Of a stretch of DNA of 64,000 nucleotides, positions 52,911 through 61,798 are shown one piece after another; position 1 is the stretch's first letter; each line of letters opens with the position of its first letter. The stretch covers positions 100,935-164,934 of the forward strand of contig NZ_VAHO01000009.1 in assembly GCF_005796225.1 (NCBI RefSeq). The letters run 5' to 3'. Position numbers and translations under genes: made by a program. The notes under the pieces are model-generated. The model did no database searches and was not told the origin of the DNA. It saw only the letters and a list, made by a program, of their open reading frames with translations. This stretch comes from Pseudarthrobacter sp. NamE5 (GTDB lineage Bacteria > Actinomycetota > Actinomycetes > Actinomycetales > Micrococcaceae).

Positions 52911-52947
52911 GCCACGGCCCGCCCTCCAGGCAGGAGGGCGGGCCGTG
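52911..52947. terminator. terminator downstream of the DUF2795 gene
   Basis: CCACGGCCCGCCCTCC and GGAGGGCGGGCCGTGG pair perfectly around a five-base loop. It lies 36 bases past the DUF2795 stop on the reverse strand. Confidence 0.85.
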
Positions 52948-52982
52948 GGCAAGGCAGGGGCCGCTCGGCGTCCGCTACAAAA

Positions 52983-53183
52983 TCAGGAATTGCTGTCAGA
53001 CACGGCGGAGCTTACGGACGTGGGACTGTCGTACTCGCGGTCCGGGATGGCTTCAAGGGCCTGGATCACGTTCTCGTCAGCGCCGGAGTCCTTGGCGCTG
53101 GACAACAAAGCGTTGCGGCTTGCGGGATAGTCCACGCCGCCGAGGAACTTTTGGATCTGGATAGGGTTCGGAGTTTCAGCCAT
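52983..53183 (-). CDS. DUF2795 family protein
   Basis: 66 aa. AAAGGAAAC lies upstream of the ATG. The sequence IQIQKFLGGVDYPASRNALL and KDSGADENVIQALEAIPDRE is the DUF2795 signature, a small helical domain of unknown function widespread in actinobacteria. The last ~12 residues are Ser-rich. Confidence 0.88.
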   Translation of the reverse strand: MAETPNPIQIQKFLGGVDYPASRNALLSSAKDSGADENVIQALEAIPDREYDSPTSVSSAVSDSNS

Positions 53184-53253
53184 CGTGCAAAGTTTCCTTT
53201 CTGATGTCACCTCTCGTGCCCGCGGCCGAATTTCTTAAAGGCCGCGGAGATGT

Positions 53254-53631
53254 TCATCCTAGGGCTGGACGGTCCGATAGGAAAGGGCGCCCGCTCTGCT
53301 CGGAGAGCCATCGGAGGGCATCCGGTTCCGTGGTGAAGTAGGCGGAGGGGGTTGGTGACTGCTGGGCGAAAGCCGCAAGCACGGTCCCCATGGGATGGTC
53401 GCCGACCAGAGCCGTATGGGAAAATCCGCGGTAGGCGTTCATCCCCGCTCTCGCTTCCGGGCTTAGTCCCGTGACGCCGGTGATGTCCACGAGAATGGGC
53501 AGGGTCCGGCCGCCGCTTAGTCCCTCAAGTGCCCGGGCGGCCCGGACCGCCATCTCATAGGTGATGAACACTCCCGGTCCCCACTGCAGCCGCAGCAACC
53601 CGTCATGGCACGAGGCGGTGAACGAATCCAT
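53254..53631 (-). CDS. STAS-like (DUF7793-type) small protein
   Basis: 125 aa from the ATG beginning MDSFTASCHDGLLRLQWGPG. The pattern of a short STAS/SpoIIAA-like fold is visible: GVFITYEMAVRAARALEGLS, RTLPILVDITGVTGLSPEAR and AYFTTEPDALRWLSEQSGRP. I place it in the DUF7793-type family from memory. The longer frame start at 53673 has no supporting ribosome site either. Function is unknown. Confidence 0.7.
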   Translation of the reverse strand: MDSFTASCHDGLLRLQWGPGVFITYEMAVRAARALEGLSGGRTLPILVDITGVTGLSPEARAGMNAYRGFSHTALVGDHPMGTVLAAFAQQSPTPSAYFTTEPDALRWLSEQSGRPFLSDRPALG

Positions 53632-53784
53632 GGGCTCTACTCTGCAGTACCTCTGGCACGGAGCCAAAATCAAAGTTTGCGCAGGTCAGGCTGCTATTTC
53701 CAAGGGGCAAGGACCGCATCCGCACCTCCGGGTGAAAAGCGCGCCCGGTGTGGTGATCCGGCCGGTCCGTCTTGCGCCGGAGAT

Positions 53785-53800
53785 AGCAAGTGTGCTTAGT
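53785..53800 (+). promoter_or_regulatory. AGTAAG-N4-CTTACT box 1 upstream of the stress cluster
   Basis: AGCAAGTGTGCTTAGT keeps both halves with changes; the right half runs into TAGTAT. Its centre is 24 bases from the second box. Confidence 0.55.
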
Positions 53801-53808
53801 ATCTAATT

Positions 53809-53824
53809 AGTAACCCTACTTACT
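53809..53824 (+). promoter_or_regulatory. AGTAAG-N4-CTTACT box 2 upstream of the stress cluster
   Basis: AGTAACCCTACTTACT has one change from the dyad and extends to TTAGTAA...TTACTAA. It lies 54 bases before the gene start at 53878. Confidence 0.6.
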
Positions 53825-53877
53825 AATGCTTCACATGCTGGGTACCAGAGACCAGTTGCCCCTATTGAAAGCGAGCG

Positions 53878-54696
53878 ATGATGACGGAGAACCAGTGGCC
53901 TGAGGCTTCTGCCCGAAGCCCTCTCGACCAGTACGGCAACGCAGCACCGCAGGACCTTACGGCGCAGCCGGAAAGTCCAAACACCAAGAAGGATGCAGCC
54001 AAGCAGGAGGCGTCATGGATCGCCGTGCAGGCGGCCGGTGGAGCCCAAAATGTGGTCCAGGCCGCCAAGCATGAAGCCGGAAACGTGGCCGCCGAGGCCA
54101 AATCCGGTGCCAGCGACCTTCTGAACCAGGCGAAGTCCGGCCTGGGCAACCAGGCGGCCAGCCAGCAGCGGAGGGCCGCGGAAGGTGTCCGGACCATCTC
54201 CAGCCAACTGCACACCATGGCTGATGCCCCTGAACAGCAGGGCGTGGCAAGCGACCTCGTCCGGCAGGCTGCCGAGCGCGCTTCAGCTGCCGCTTCCTGG
54301 ATCGAAGGCAAGGATCCGGCAACACTGCTGGACGGCGTGCAGTCCTTCGCCCGCCGGAACCCGGGCACCTTCCTGCTTATTGCAGCCGGCGCGGGCCTCA
54401 TTGCCGGGCGCCTGGTGCGGGGTCTTCAACCGGAAGCCCCGGCACCCACTGCACCGGCTGCGGTTCCACCACGGCCGCTGCAGGCGCCAGCCAGCGCCCA
54501 GGCCCGTCCTTCCGCGCTTGGAGATCAGGCCCAGCGGGAGCCCGTATCCGCCCCCGCAGCCTACGGCGAAACCATCTACGGGGAACCGGCACGGCCCGCC
54601 TATGCGGGTACGGAGGCAGGCGGCGTCCCGTTGAAGAACCTGGACGATCCCTACAGCGAGATCGCAGACCAATCAATCAAAGGACCCTCATCATGA
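53878..54696 (+). CDS. Ala-rich stress-cluster protein with one membrane helix
   Basis: 272 aa. The N-terminal ~150 residues are Ala/Gln-rich helices (HEAGNVAAEAKSGASDLLNQ, QAKSGLGNQAASQQRRAAEG) like LEA-type or phasin-like stress proteins. One membrane segment follows near residue 170 (RNPGTFLLIAAGAGLIAGRL), then a Pro-rich tail ending near DPYSEIADQSIKGPSS. I recognise no named family. Two regulatory boxes precede it, and the 38-aa basic protein gene overlaps its stop. Confidence 0.78.
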   Translation: MMTENQWPEASARSPLDQYGNAAPQDLTAQPESPNTKKDAAKQEASWIAVQAAGGAQNVVQAAKHEAGNVAAEAKSGASDLLNQAKSGLGNQAASQQRRAAEGVRTISSQLHTMADAPEQQGVASDLVRQAAERASAAASWIEGKDPATLLDGVQSFARRNPGTFLLIAAGAGLIAGRLVRGLQPEAPAPTAPAAVPPRPLQAPASAQARPSALGDQAQREPVSAPAAYGETIYGEPARPAYAGTEAGGVPLKNLDDPYSEIADQSIKGPSS

Positions 54697-54809
54697 AAAA
54701 ACTGATTCTAGCCTTGCTCCCCGCCGTTATCAGCCGCGTGCAAAAGGCCAGGAAAGCCAAGCAACTCCGCGCCGCCGAGCAGTCCCGGCCGCCCCGGAAC
54801 CGCTTCTAA
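54693..54809 (+). CDS. 38-aa basic protein
   Basis: 38 aa reading MKKLILALLPAVISRVQKAR then KAKQLRAAEQSRPPRNRF. A short hydrophobic N-terminus leads to a strongly basic tail. The ATG overlaps the previous stop (ATGA), and AAAGGAC lies upstream. It may be a membrane-associated micro-protein of the cluster; no family known. Confidence 0.68.
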   Translation: MKKLILALLPAVISRVQKARKAKQLRAAEQSRPPRNRF

Positions 54810-54860
54810 AACTGACTGACCAACCAGCAGACCAGCAAGCAGCAACAAAAGGAGAAACGC

Positions 54861-55631
54861 GTGATCAGCACTGAGAACCTTTCTGCCCTGACTTCCGCCG
54901 GTGGACACGTTGTAGGATCCGACGGCAGCAAAATCGGCTCCATCGGACAGATCTATGTCGATGACCGGACCTCCGAGCCCACCTGGGTCACCGTGAAGAC
55001 CGGGCTCTTCGGAAGCCACGAATCCTTCGCGCCGCTGGATTCCGCAACCCAGGACGACAATGACATTGTGATTGCCCACAGCAAGGACAAGGTCAAGGAC
55101 GCGCCCCGCGTCGCCCCGGACGGCCACCTGGAGCCCGCCGAGGAAGACCAGCTCTACACCTACTACGGCATCCAGGGCGGCACGGGCTTCGCCGGCACCG
55201 CCGGTGACACCGACACCCGCGGAACGGTTGGCCACGACACTTCAGGCCCCCCCACCGACGACGCCATGACCCGCTCCGAGGAGCAGCTGCACGTTGGCAC
55301 CCGCCAGGAAGAGACCGGCCGGGCACGGCTGCGCAAGCACGTTGTCACCGAGAACGTCACGAAAACTGTTCCCGTGCAGCGTGAAGAGGTCCGCCTGGAA
55401 CGCGAGCCCATCACGGAGGCCAACGTGGGTGCCGCCATGGACGGCCCGGCCATCAGCGAGGAAGAGCACGAGGTCATCCTCCATGAGGAACGCCCCGTCG
55501 TTCAAAAGGAAACGGTCCCCGTCGAGCGCGTGCGCCTGGACAAGGAAACCGTCACCGACGAGCACACCGTCACCGAAGAGGTGCGCAAGGAAGAGATTGA
55601 ACTCGACGGCGACGGCCGCCCCGGCCGCTAA
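54861..55631 (+). CDS. PRC-barrel and DUF2382 domain protein
   Basis: 256 aa. AAAGGAGAAA precedes the GTG. Residues ~10-90 are a PRC-barrel (GGHVVGSDGSKIGSIGQIYV, VTVKTGLFGSHESFAPLDSA). Residues ~140-245 are DUF2382 (RARLRKHVVTENVTKTVPVQ, REEVRLEREPITEANVGAAM, ERPVVQKETVPVERVRLDKE), a repeat domain seen in stress and general adaptation proteins. No signal or membrane helix is seen. It completes the cluster started by gene 53878. Confidence 0.9.
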   Translation: MISTENLSALTSAGGHVVGSDGSKIGSIGQIYVDDRTSEPTWVTVKTGLFGSHESFAPLDSATQDDNDIVIAHSKDKVKDAPRVAPDGHLEPAEEDQLYTYYGIQGGTGFAGTAGDTDTRGTVGHDTSGPPTDDAMTRSEEQLHVGTRQEETGRARLRKHVVTENVTKTVPVQREEVRLEREPITEANVGAAMDGPAISEEEHEVILHEERPVVQKETVPVERVRLDKETVTDEHTVTEEVRKEEIELDGDGRPGR

Positions 55632-55668
55632 CCAGGCACCCGGGATCCCCGTGTGATCCCGCACGCAC

Positions 55669-55695
55669 GGCCCGCCCTCCATGCGAGGGCGGGCC
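55669..55695. terminator. terminator after the DUF2382 gene
   Basis: GGCCCGCCCTC and GAGGGCGGGCC pair around CATGC. Confidence 0.8.
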
Positions 55696-55845
55696 GCGCT
55701 TTGGCCCAACGCCATGGCAGCAACCCTTGCGGCTCCTGCTGCGTGGGTCCTTTTTCCTTTTCCGGCATAGTTAAGCTTTTGGGGTCGCCTTTATTGGGTA
55801 CAGTCACCGCACTGATGTAGGACGGAAACGAACAGGGGCTTGATT

Positions 55846-56868
55846 TTGGCAGGGAATGCAACGTTTCGGCACAGCAACACCGGGCTGCTTTCGGTGAGCA
55901 GTGTCGAGGCCCCGCGGATCGTGAGTTCTACGGATTTCGACCATCGGTTGGCGTCCACCCTGCAGCGGCTGAAGTTCCCGCCGCGGCTGCTGGAGCGGGT
56001 CGCGGGCATCACGCACCGCCGTTGGTGGGCCCCGGGAACAGCATTCGACGACGCCGCCATTGAAGCAGGTGCCAAGGCCCTGGCCGAGGCAGGCGTCGAA
56101 GCATCGGAAATCGGCCTGCTGATCAACACCTCGGTCACCCGGCGCAACCTGGAACCCTCCGTAGCGGTGAGGATCCATCACGGACTCGGCCTGCCGTCGT
56201 CGGCCATGAATTTCGACCTGGCCAACGCCTGCCTCGGCTTCGTCAACGGCCTGACCCTGGCGGCCAGCATGATCGACTCGGGCCAGATCAAATACGCGAT
56301 GATCGTCAACGCCGAGGATGCCGAGGCAACGCAGGAGGCCACCCTCGCCCGGCTGCAGCGGCCCGAAACCACCCGCGAGGACTTCAACCGCGAGTTCGCC
56401 ACCCTCACCCTGGGCTCCGGTGCCGCTGCCGCCGTCCTGGGCCCCGCTGACCAGCACCCCGGCGCCCACAGGATCGTCGGCGGCGTGATGCGTGCAGGAA
56501 CACAACACCATGAACTGTGTGTGGGCGGCATCGACGGCATGAACACGGACACCAAGGGACTGCTCGACGGCGGCCTGCAGCTCGTCGTCGAGGCCTGGCA
56601 CGAAGCCCAGCCGGAATGGGACTGGGCAGCCATGGACCGCTACGTCACGCACCAGGTGAGCAACGCCTACACCCAGGCGATCATCGACGCGATCAACCTG
56701 GACCCCGACAAGGTGCCCATCACCTTCCCGCACTGGGGCAACGTGGGCCCGGCCTCCCTTCCCATGACCCTTGCTGCCGAGGCCCAGTCCCTTGAAGCCG
56801 GAGACCGCGTGCTGTGCATGGGCGTCGGTTCCGGGCTCAACACCGCCATGATGGAAATCGTTTGGTAG
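55846..56868 (+). CDS. oleA: OleA, thiolase-type acyl-CoA condensing enzyme
   Basis: 340 aa from a TTG with AGGGG seven bases upstream; the frame opens six bases earlier. Catalytic Cys129 is in MNFDLANACLGFVNGLTLAA, with His and Asn expected in the later FPHWGNVGPASLPMTLAAEA region. The order of motifs and the following OleB/OleC/OleD functions fit OleA, which condenses two acyl-CoAs head-to-head into a beta-ketoacid. The OleBC gene starts inside its last codons. Confidence 0.88.
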   Translation: MAGNATFRHSNTGLLSVSSVEAPRIVSSTDFDHRLASTLQRLKFPPRLLERVAGITHRRWWAPGTAFDDAAIEAGAKALAEAGVEASEIGLLINTSVTRRNLEPSVAVRIHHGLGLPSSAMNFDLANACLGFVNGLTLAASMIDSGQIKYAMIVNAEDAEATQEATLARLQRPETTREDFNREFATLTLGSGAAAAVLGPADQHPGAHRIVGGVMRAGTQHHELCVGGIDGMNTDTKGLLDGGLQLVVEAWHEAQPEWDWAAMDRYVTHQVSNAYTQAIIDAINLDPDKVPITFPHWGNVGPASLPMTLAAEAQSLEAGDRVLCMGVGSGLNTAMMEIVW

Positions 56869-59543
56869 CCGCCGCCTGGCCAGGCGTGGACCCGGAGTGG
56901 TCCCGCGAAGTGGAGGTGCTGTCCACCTCGGGCGCGGACGAGCCGGGAACGGTGCATCGCTGGCACCTGCTGGACAACGGCGCGCAGCTGTCCCGCCGCG
57001 GCCTGGTCCCGCAGGGCACCCTTTTGTGCGTCCACGGCAACCCCACCTGGTCGTATCTGTGGCGGACGCTGCTCACCGCGGGGTCAGACCCGGCACACCC
57101 GTGGCGCGTGGTTGCCGTGGACCAGCTGGACATGGGCTACTCAGCGCGCACCGGCAGGTTCCGCCGCTTGGCGGACCGGATCAACGACCTCGGCGACCTC
57201 ACCGCGGCGCTCGACCTGGACGGACCGGTGGTCACGGTGGGCCACGACTGGGGCGGCGTCATCAGCCTCGGCTGGGCCCTGGCGCACCCGCAGCAGCTTG
57301 CCGCCGTCGTCCTGACCAACACCGCCGTCCACCAGCCCGCCGGTTCAGCAATCCCGCCGGCGTTGCAGCTGGCCCTGCACCCTGCCGTGCACAAGTGGGG
57401 AACCACCACGTCTGACGCCTTTCTGCGGGTGACCCACTCGCTGGCGGACCCGCCGCTGCCGGCAGATATCCGGAAGGCGTACATGGCCCCCTACCACGGC
57501 GCCTCTCGCCGTACCGGGGTGGGGAACTTCGTTGCGGATATCCCCGTGGATGCTTCCCACCCCAGTTTTCAGGCGCTCACCGGTGTTTCAGAAGGGCTCC
57601 GCGGCCTGAAGGTGCCGGCCCTGATGCTCTGGGGCCCCCGGGACCCAATCTTTTCTGACCGGTACCTCAAGGACCTCGTTGGCCGGCTTCCGCACGCGCA
57701 GGTGCACCGCTTCGAAGGCGCCGGGCACATCGTGGCGGAAGACCGGGACATTGCCGGGCCGGTTTTCCAATGGCTCGCCGGGCATGCCGGTGCCGGCGGA
57801 AGCGGCGCTCCGGAAGCCGCATCCCCCGGAGAGGCGCGGAAGGACCCGGCCGGTGCCACCGGGTTCCGGCCCCTCTGGGAGATGCTCGAAGAACAGACCG
57901 CAGGGATCGCCGGGGGCGACACTGCCGTCGCGGAAATGGCTGCGGACGGAACGGTGGCCCGTTCGCTCAGCTGGCAGCAGCTGGACCGGAGCATCCTGGA
58001 CCTCGCCGAGGGGCTGCAGGAGGCCGGCGTCGGGAGCGGCAGCCGGGTAAGCCTGATGGTTCCGCCCGGCGTGGACCTCACCGTGGCCCTCTATGCCTGC
58101 CTGCGGGTGGGCGCGGTGGTGGTGGTGGCCGACGCCGGACTGGGAACCAAAGGCCTCAGCCGGGCAGTGAAGGGCGCCACCCCTGATGTCATCATCGGCA
58201 TCGACAAGGCCCTCGCCGCTGCCTCCGTGCTCGGCTGGCCGGGGCGGCGGATCAGCGTGCAGGACCTGCCGGCCGCCCGCCGTCGGATCCTGGGCGTGGA
58301 AACGTCCCTCGCCGCTCTGGCGCGGCGCGGATCGGACGGAAGCCAGGTGCCGCCGTCGGGCGCTCCGGACCCGGACGCCCCCGCCGCCGTCCTCTTCACG
58401 TCGGGTTCCACCGGGCCGGCCAAAGGCGTGCTTTATACCCATCGGCAGCTGGCCGCGATGCGGGATACCGTGGCCGAGACGTTTGGGATCCGTTCCGGCT
58501 CCCGCCTGGTGGCGGGCTTCGCCCCGTTCGCCCTGCTGGGGCCGGCACTCGGAGCGGTGTCCGTGACGCCTGACATGGACGTCACGGCCCCCAGAACCTT
58601 GACGGCACGGGCGCTGGCGGACGCCGCGGCTGCCATCGACGCAACCGTGGTCTTCGCTTCTCCTGCAGCCCTGCGCAACGTCCTGGCCACGCAGGATGGC
58701 CTGAGCGAGGCAGGGCGCCAGGCACTGGGGAAGGTTGAACTGCTGCTCTCCGCCGGAGCGCCCGTCCCGGAACCGCTCCTGGCCGAGGTGCAGCGGCTCC
58801 TGCCACGGGCGTCCCTGCACACGCCCTACGGCATGACCGAGGCCCTGCCCGTGACGGACATCAGCCTTGAACAGATCCAGGCCGCCGACGCCGACGCTGC
58901 CGCCGGCACGGTGCCGGGAGCAGGCAACGGCGTGTGCGTCGGAACGCCGGTGCACGGGGCGCGGGTGGCCGTGGTCCCGCTGGCGGTGGACGGCACCGCA
59001 CCGGGAACGCAGCCGGTAACGGACGCCGGGGTGACCGGGGAGATCCTGGTCAGCGCCCCGCACGTCAAGGAGGCCTACGACAGGCTCTGGCTGACCCAAA
59101 CTCAGAGCGCGTCCATCCCGGGCTGGCACCGCACCGGCGACGTAGGCCATTTCGACGCCGCCGGCCGGCTGTGGGTGGAGGGCCGCCTCGCCCACGTGGT
59201 GACGGCGCCCGCTGCCGCGGTGACGCCCGTCGCCGCCGAGCAGGCAATCGAACGGCTGGACAGCGTCCGGCTCGCCGCTATAGCCGGGGTGGGGCCGGCA
59301 GGCACCCAGGCCGTGGTCGCCGTCGTCGAAACAGTACCTCCCGTCCGCAAGGCAGGCCCGGCCGCACCCGAACTCGCCGGCCGTGTCCGTACCGCTGCCC
59401 GGGACGCCGGCGTGGACGTTTCGGCTGTGCTTGCGGTCCCCGCGCAGCCCACCGACATCCGGCACAACGCAAAGATCGACAGGGCCCGCCTGTCCCGCTG
59501 GGCTTCACGGGTGCTGGCTGGCGGCCGTCCAGGAAAGCCATGA
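56862..59543 (+). CDS. oleBC: OleBC: beta-lactone decarboxylase fused to beta-lactone synthetase
   Basis: 893 aa from TTG 56862, overlapping the oleA stop. Residues ~1-300 are an alpha/beta hydrolase with the haloalkane-dehalogenase elbow VVTVGHDWGGVISLGWALAH (Asp129 nucleophile) and late His in FEGAGHIVAEDRD, the OleB decarboxylase. Residues ~330-890 are an AMP-forming ligase with LFTSGSTGPAKGVLYTH, ASLHTPYGMTEALPVT and WHRTGDVGHFD, the OleC beta-lactone synthetase. The B and C enzymes are separate in most phyla and fused in actinobacteria such as Micrococcus. OleD starts in the last codon. Confidence 0.9.
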   Translation: MVAAAWPGVDPEWSREVEVLSTSGADEPGTVHRWHLLDNGAQLSRRGLVPQGTLLCVHGNPTWSYLWRTLLTAGSDPAHPWRVVAVDQLDMGYSARTGRFRRLADRINDLGDLTAALDLDGPVVTVGHDWGGVISLGWALAHPQQLAAVVLTNTAVHQPAGSAIPPALQLALHPAVHKWGTTTSDAFLRVTHSLADPPLPADIRKAYMAPYHGASRRTGVGNFVADIPVDASHPSFQALTGVSEGLRGLKVPALMLWGPRDPIFSDRYLKDLVGRLPHAQVHRFEGAGHIVAEDRDIAGPVFQWLAGHAGAGGSGAPEAASPGEARKDPAGATGFRPLWEMLEEQTAGIAGGDTAVAEMAADGTVARSLSWQQLDRSILDLAEGLQEAGVGSGSRVSLMVPPGVDLTVALYACLRVGAVVVVADAGLGTKGLSRAVKGATPDVIIGIDKALAAASVLGWPGRRISVQDLPAARRRILGVETSLAALARRGSDGSQVPPSGAPDPDAPAAVLFTSGSTGPAKGVLYTHRQLAAMRDTVAETFGIRSGSRLVAGFAPFALLGPALGAVSVTPDMDVTAPRTLTARALADAAAAIDATVVFASPAALRNVLATQDGLSEAGRQALGKVELLLSAGAPVPEPLLAEVQRLLPRASLHTPYGMTEALPVTDISLEQIQAADADAAAGTVPGAGNGVCVGTPVHGARVAVVPLAVDGTAPGTQPVTDAGVTGEILVSAPHVKEAYDRLWLTQTQSASIPGWHRTGDVGHFDAAGRLWVEGRLAHVVTAPAAAVTPVAAEQAIERLDSVRLAAIAGVGPAGTQAVVAVVETVPPVRKAGPAAPELAGRVRTAARDAGVDVSAVLAVPAQPTDIRHNAKIDRARLSRWASRVLAGGRPGKP

Positions 59544-60544
59544 GGGTCCTCGTCACCGGCGCGAGCGGTCTGCTCGGGCGGGAAGTTGCCGGAGTGCTGG
59601 TGCGGCAGGGCCACGACGTGTCGACCTTCCAGCGCCGTCCGTCAGGGGTCGACGGCGCCGCAGATTTCCGCGGGTCCCTCGCCGACGAGGAGGTGCTGAA
59701 GGACGCAGTCCAGGGCGCAGAAGGAATCATCCACCTGGCCGCGAAGGTCTCGTTCACCGGCCGTGCCGCCGAGTTCGACGAGGTGAACGTTGAAGGGACC
59801 CGGCGCCTGCTGCGCGTTGCCCAGGAGGCGGGGGTGCGCGATCTGGTGTTCGTTTCCTCGCCGTCGGTGGCCAACTCGGGCGCCGCCATCGCTGGGCTGG
59901 GTGCGGAGCCGGCCGATCCGGAGCACGCGCACGGGGACTACTCCCGCACCAAGGCCGAGGCCGAACTCCTGGCGCTCGCAGCAGACAGTCCGGAGTTCCG
60001 GGTTGCGGCGGTGCGGCCGCACATTGTCTGGGGTCCGGGTGATACCCAGCTGGTGGAACGGGTCCTGGCGCGCGCCGCCCGCCGCCGCCTGCCCCTGCTC
60101 GACGCCGGCGCTGCCCTGATCGACACCACGTACGTGGACAACGCCGCCTCTGCCATGGCCACGGCGCTGTTCCGTATGGAGCACATCCATGGCCGCGCCT
60201 TGGTGGTGACCAACGGCGAGCCCCGCCCGGTGGGTGAACTGCTTGCCGGCATTTGCGCCGCGGGCGGTGTTCCCGCGCCGCGGTGGGCTGTGCCCGGCGG
60301 CGTTGCACGGGCGGCCGGTGCCCTGGTGGAGCGGCTCTGGACCTGGGCCGGACGCACTGACGAGCCCCCGATGACCCGGTTCCTGGCCGAACAGCTGTCC
60401 AATGCACACTGGTTCGACCAGCGCGAGACCCGTGAACTCCTCGACTGGACGCCTGCCGTTTCCCTTGATGAGGGACTTGCGAGGCTGGCGGAGTACTACG
60501 GATCCAACGGGCGCCCGGCGGTGCGGGAGTCCGGGAGCGACTGA
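59540..60544 (+). CDS. oleD: OleD, NADPH-dependent 2-alkyl-3-ketoalkanoate reductase
   Basis: 334 aa short-chain extended dehydrogenase. Rossmann motif MRVLVTGASGLLGREVAGVL. Catalytic region has FVSSPSVANSG and HGDYSRTKAEAELLAL (YxxxK). It would reduce the OleA product to the beta-hydroxyacid used by OleC. The start overlaps the oleBC stop (ATGA), giving three coupled genes. Confidence 0.9.
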   Translation: MRVLVTGASGLLGREVAGVLVRQGHDVSTFQRRPSGVDGAADFRGSLADEEVLKDAVQGAEGIIHLAAKVSFTGRAAEFDEVNVEGTRRLLRVAQEAGVRDLVFVSSPSVANSGAAIAGLGAEPADPEHAHGDYSRTKAEAELLALAADSPEFRVAAVRPHIVWGPGDTQLVERVLARAARRRLPLLDAGAALIDTTYVDNAASAMATALFRMEHIHGRALVVTNGEPRPVGELLAGICAAGGVPAPRWAVPGGVARAAGALVERLWTWAGRTDEPPMTRFLAEQLSNAHWFDQRETRELLDWTPAVSLDEGLARLAEYYGSNGRPAVRESGSD

Positions 60545-61039
60545 TCACGGAGCCTTGCGTGTGGACTTTCCCATGCGCTGCTTTGCCGTGTTCGTGCCCG
60601 CTCCGATCGGCACCTGCGCGGTGGCTTTGGCCAGTCCGAACAGGGGCATCCCGCTGTACACCGTCTCGATGCCCGCGGCCGGCACCTGGTAGGTCTCGTG
60701 CCAGATGCCCACGTCACCGGTCCCGGAAATGCCCTTCATAAAGCGGCGCCATGGTTCCAGGTGGGGAGCATCCCGGTCCGCCGCGAACCTGCGCAGGTGC
60801 TCCGGGCTTTCCCAGTAGCTCACTATCATGGTGGTACGCCCAAACCACTGCTCACAGCCAAGCATCCCGGAGTCCGGATGCACCGCGAGGTGACGCAGCA
60901 TCCGCGGCATGGCTGACGCAACCTGAAGCACCTTGCCCACCTTCCACCAGCGGTTTGCCCGCATCCCGATGAGGAACACTGTGACGGACTCCCGGCCGGG
61001 ATCTGCAGTGTAGCGGCCAGGGAAAATCTCTTGATTCAT
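60545..61039 (-). CDS. DUF4188 family protein
   Basis: 164 aa. Core motifs IFPGRYTADPGRESVTVFLI, GMRANRWWKVGKVLQVASAM and CEQWFGRTTMIVSYWESPEH are typical of DUF4188, related to dimeric alpha-beta barrel monooxygenase-like proteins. Function is unknown. It directly follows oleD convergently and is divergent from the TetR gene, whose operator-like dyad lies in the short intergenic space. Confidence 0.87.
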   Translation of the reverse strand: MNQEIFPGRYTADPGRESVTVFLIGMRANRWWKVGKVLQVASAMPRMLRHLAVHPDSGMLGCEQWFGRTTMIVSYWESPEHLRRFAADRDAPHLEPWRRFMKGISGTGDVGIWHETYQVPAAGIETVYSGMPLFGLAKATAQVPIGAGTNTAKQRMGKSTRKAP

Positions 61040-61074
61040 GGGAGGCCTCTTTCCAAGGAATAGCGGTGGGAGGG

Positions 61075-61095
61075 TTTGGTAACGCCGTTACAAAA
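61075..61095. promoter_or_regulatory. TetR-type operator between the DUF4188 and TetR genes
   Basis: GTAACGCCGTTAC is a perfect 13-bp palindrome; adding TTT and AAA on the flanks makes an almost perfect 21-bp dyad. It lies 36 bases from the DUF4188 start and 16 from the TetR start, ideal for co-repression. Confidence 0.75.
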
Positions 61096-61110
61096 CAAGG
61101 TAATGAAACA

Positions 61111-61695
61111 ATGGCGACCATGGCAAGACCTGTGGTGCACACTGCTTCCCTGCGAGCGGAACTTTTGGCAGTGACGGCGGACCTTGTGGACCGGGAAGGT
61201 CCGGCGCGGGTTACCCTCCGGGATGTGGCCGCAGCTGCCGGCACTTCCACCACTGCCGTCTACTCGCTCTTCGGAGGAAAGTCCCAGCTCCTCACAGCTG
61301 TGGTTGATGACGGCTTCCGGTCCTTCCGGGACTCCCAGGCGGCGGCGGCGGGAGGGCTGCGCGGCCTGGGGGTTGCGTACCGCGATTGGGCGCTGGGCCA
61401 CCGGGCGCTCTACCGGCTCATGTTCGGGGGCGCGCTGGCCGCCTACGCCGATTGCAGCCCCAGCCCCGACGTCGCTGCGGACGCCATGGGGCCCCTGAAG
61501 GAAGCAGTGGCCGCCGCACAGTCCGCGGGGACGCTGCTGCCGGGTCCGGTGGAGGTGGTGGCAGTGGCGATCTGGGGGCAGGTCCATGGACTGGTGAGTT
61601 TGGAGTTGGCCCAAGTAGGGCCTCCTGATGCTGACTGGGCTGCTGCTTACGAGGCCGCCCTGGGTGCTGTGGCCAGGGGTTGGGCTGCACCCTGA
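61111..61695 (+). CDS. TetR/AcrR family regulator
   Basis: 194 aa from an ATG with AAGGT upstream. The N-terminal HTH is typical: ADLVDREGPARVTLRDVAAA, AGTSTTAVYSLFGGKSQLLT. The C-terminal ~100 residues form a ligand-binding TetR domain of the WHG type (RALYRLMFGGALAAYADCSP). It probably controls itself and the divergent DUF4188 gene through the palindrome between them. Confidence 0.9.
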   Translation: MATMARPVVHTASLRAELLAVTADLVDREGPARVTLRDVAAAAGTSTTAVYSLFGGKSQLLTAVVDDGFRSFRDSQAAAAGGLRGLGVAYRDWALGHRALYRLMFGGALAAYADCSPSPDVAADAMGPLKEAVAAAQSAGTLLPGPVEVVAVAIWGQVHGLVSLELAQVGPPDADWAAAYEAALGAVARGWAAP

Positions 61696-61798
61696 CAGCC
61701 GGCTGGCCAGCAGGCCGTGGCGGTGTCGCTTTGCGGTGCCGGCCGCCGAATCGCAGGCGCATCAGGGAGTAGTGTCACGGGCGCCGATGTGATGTACT

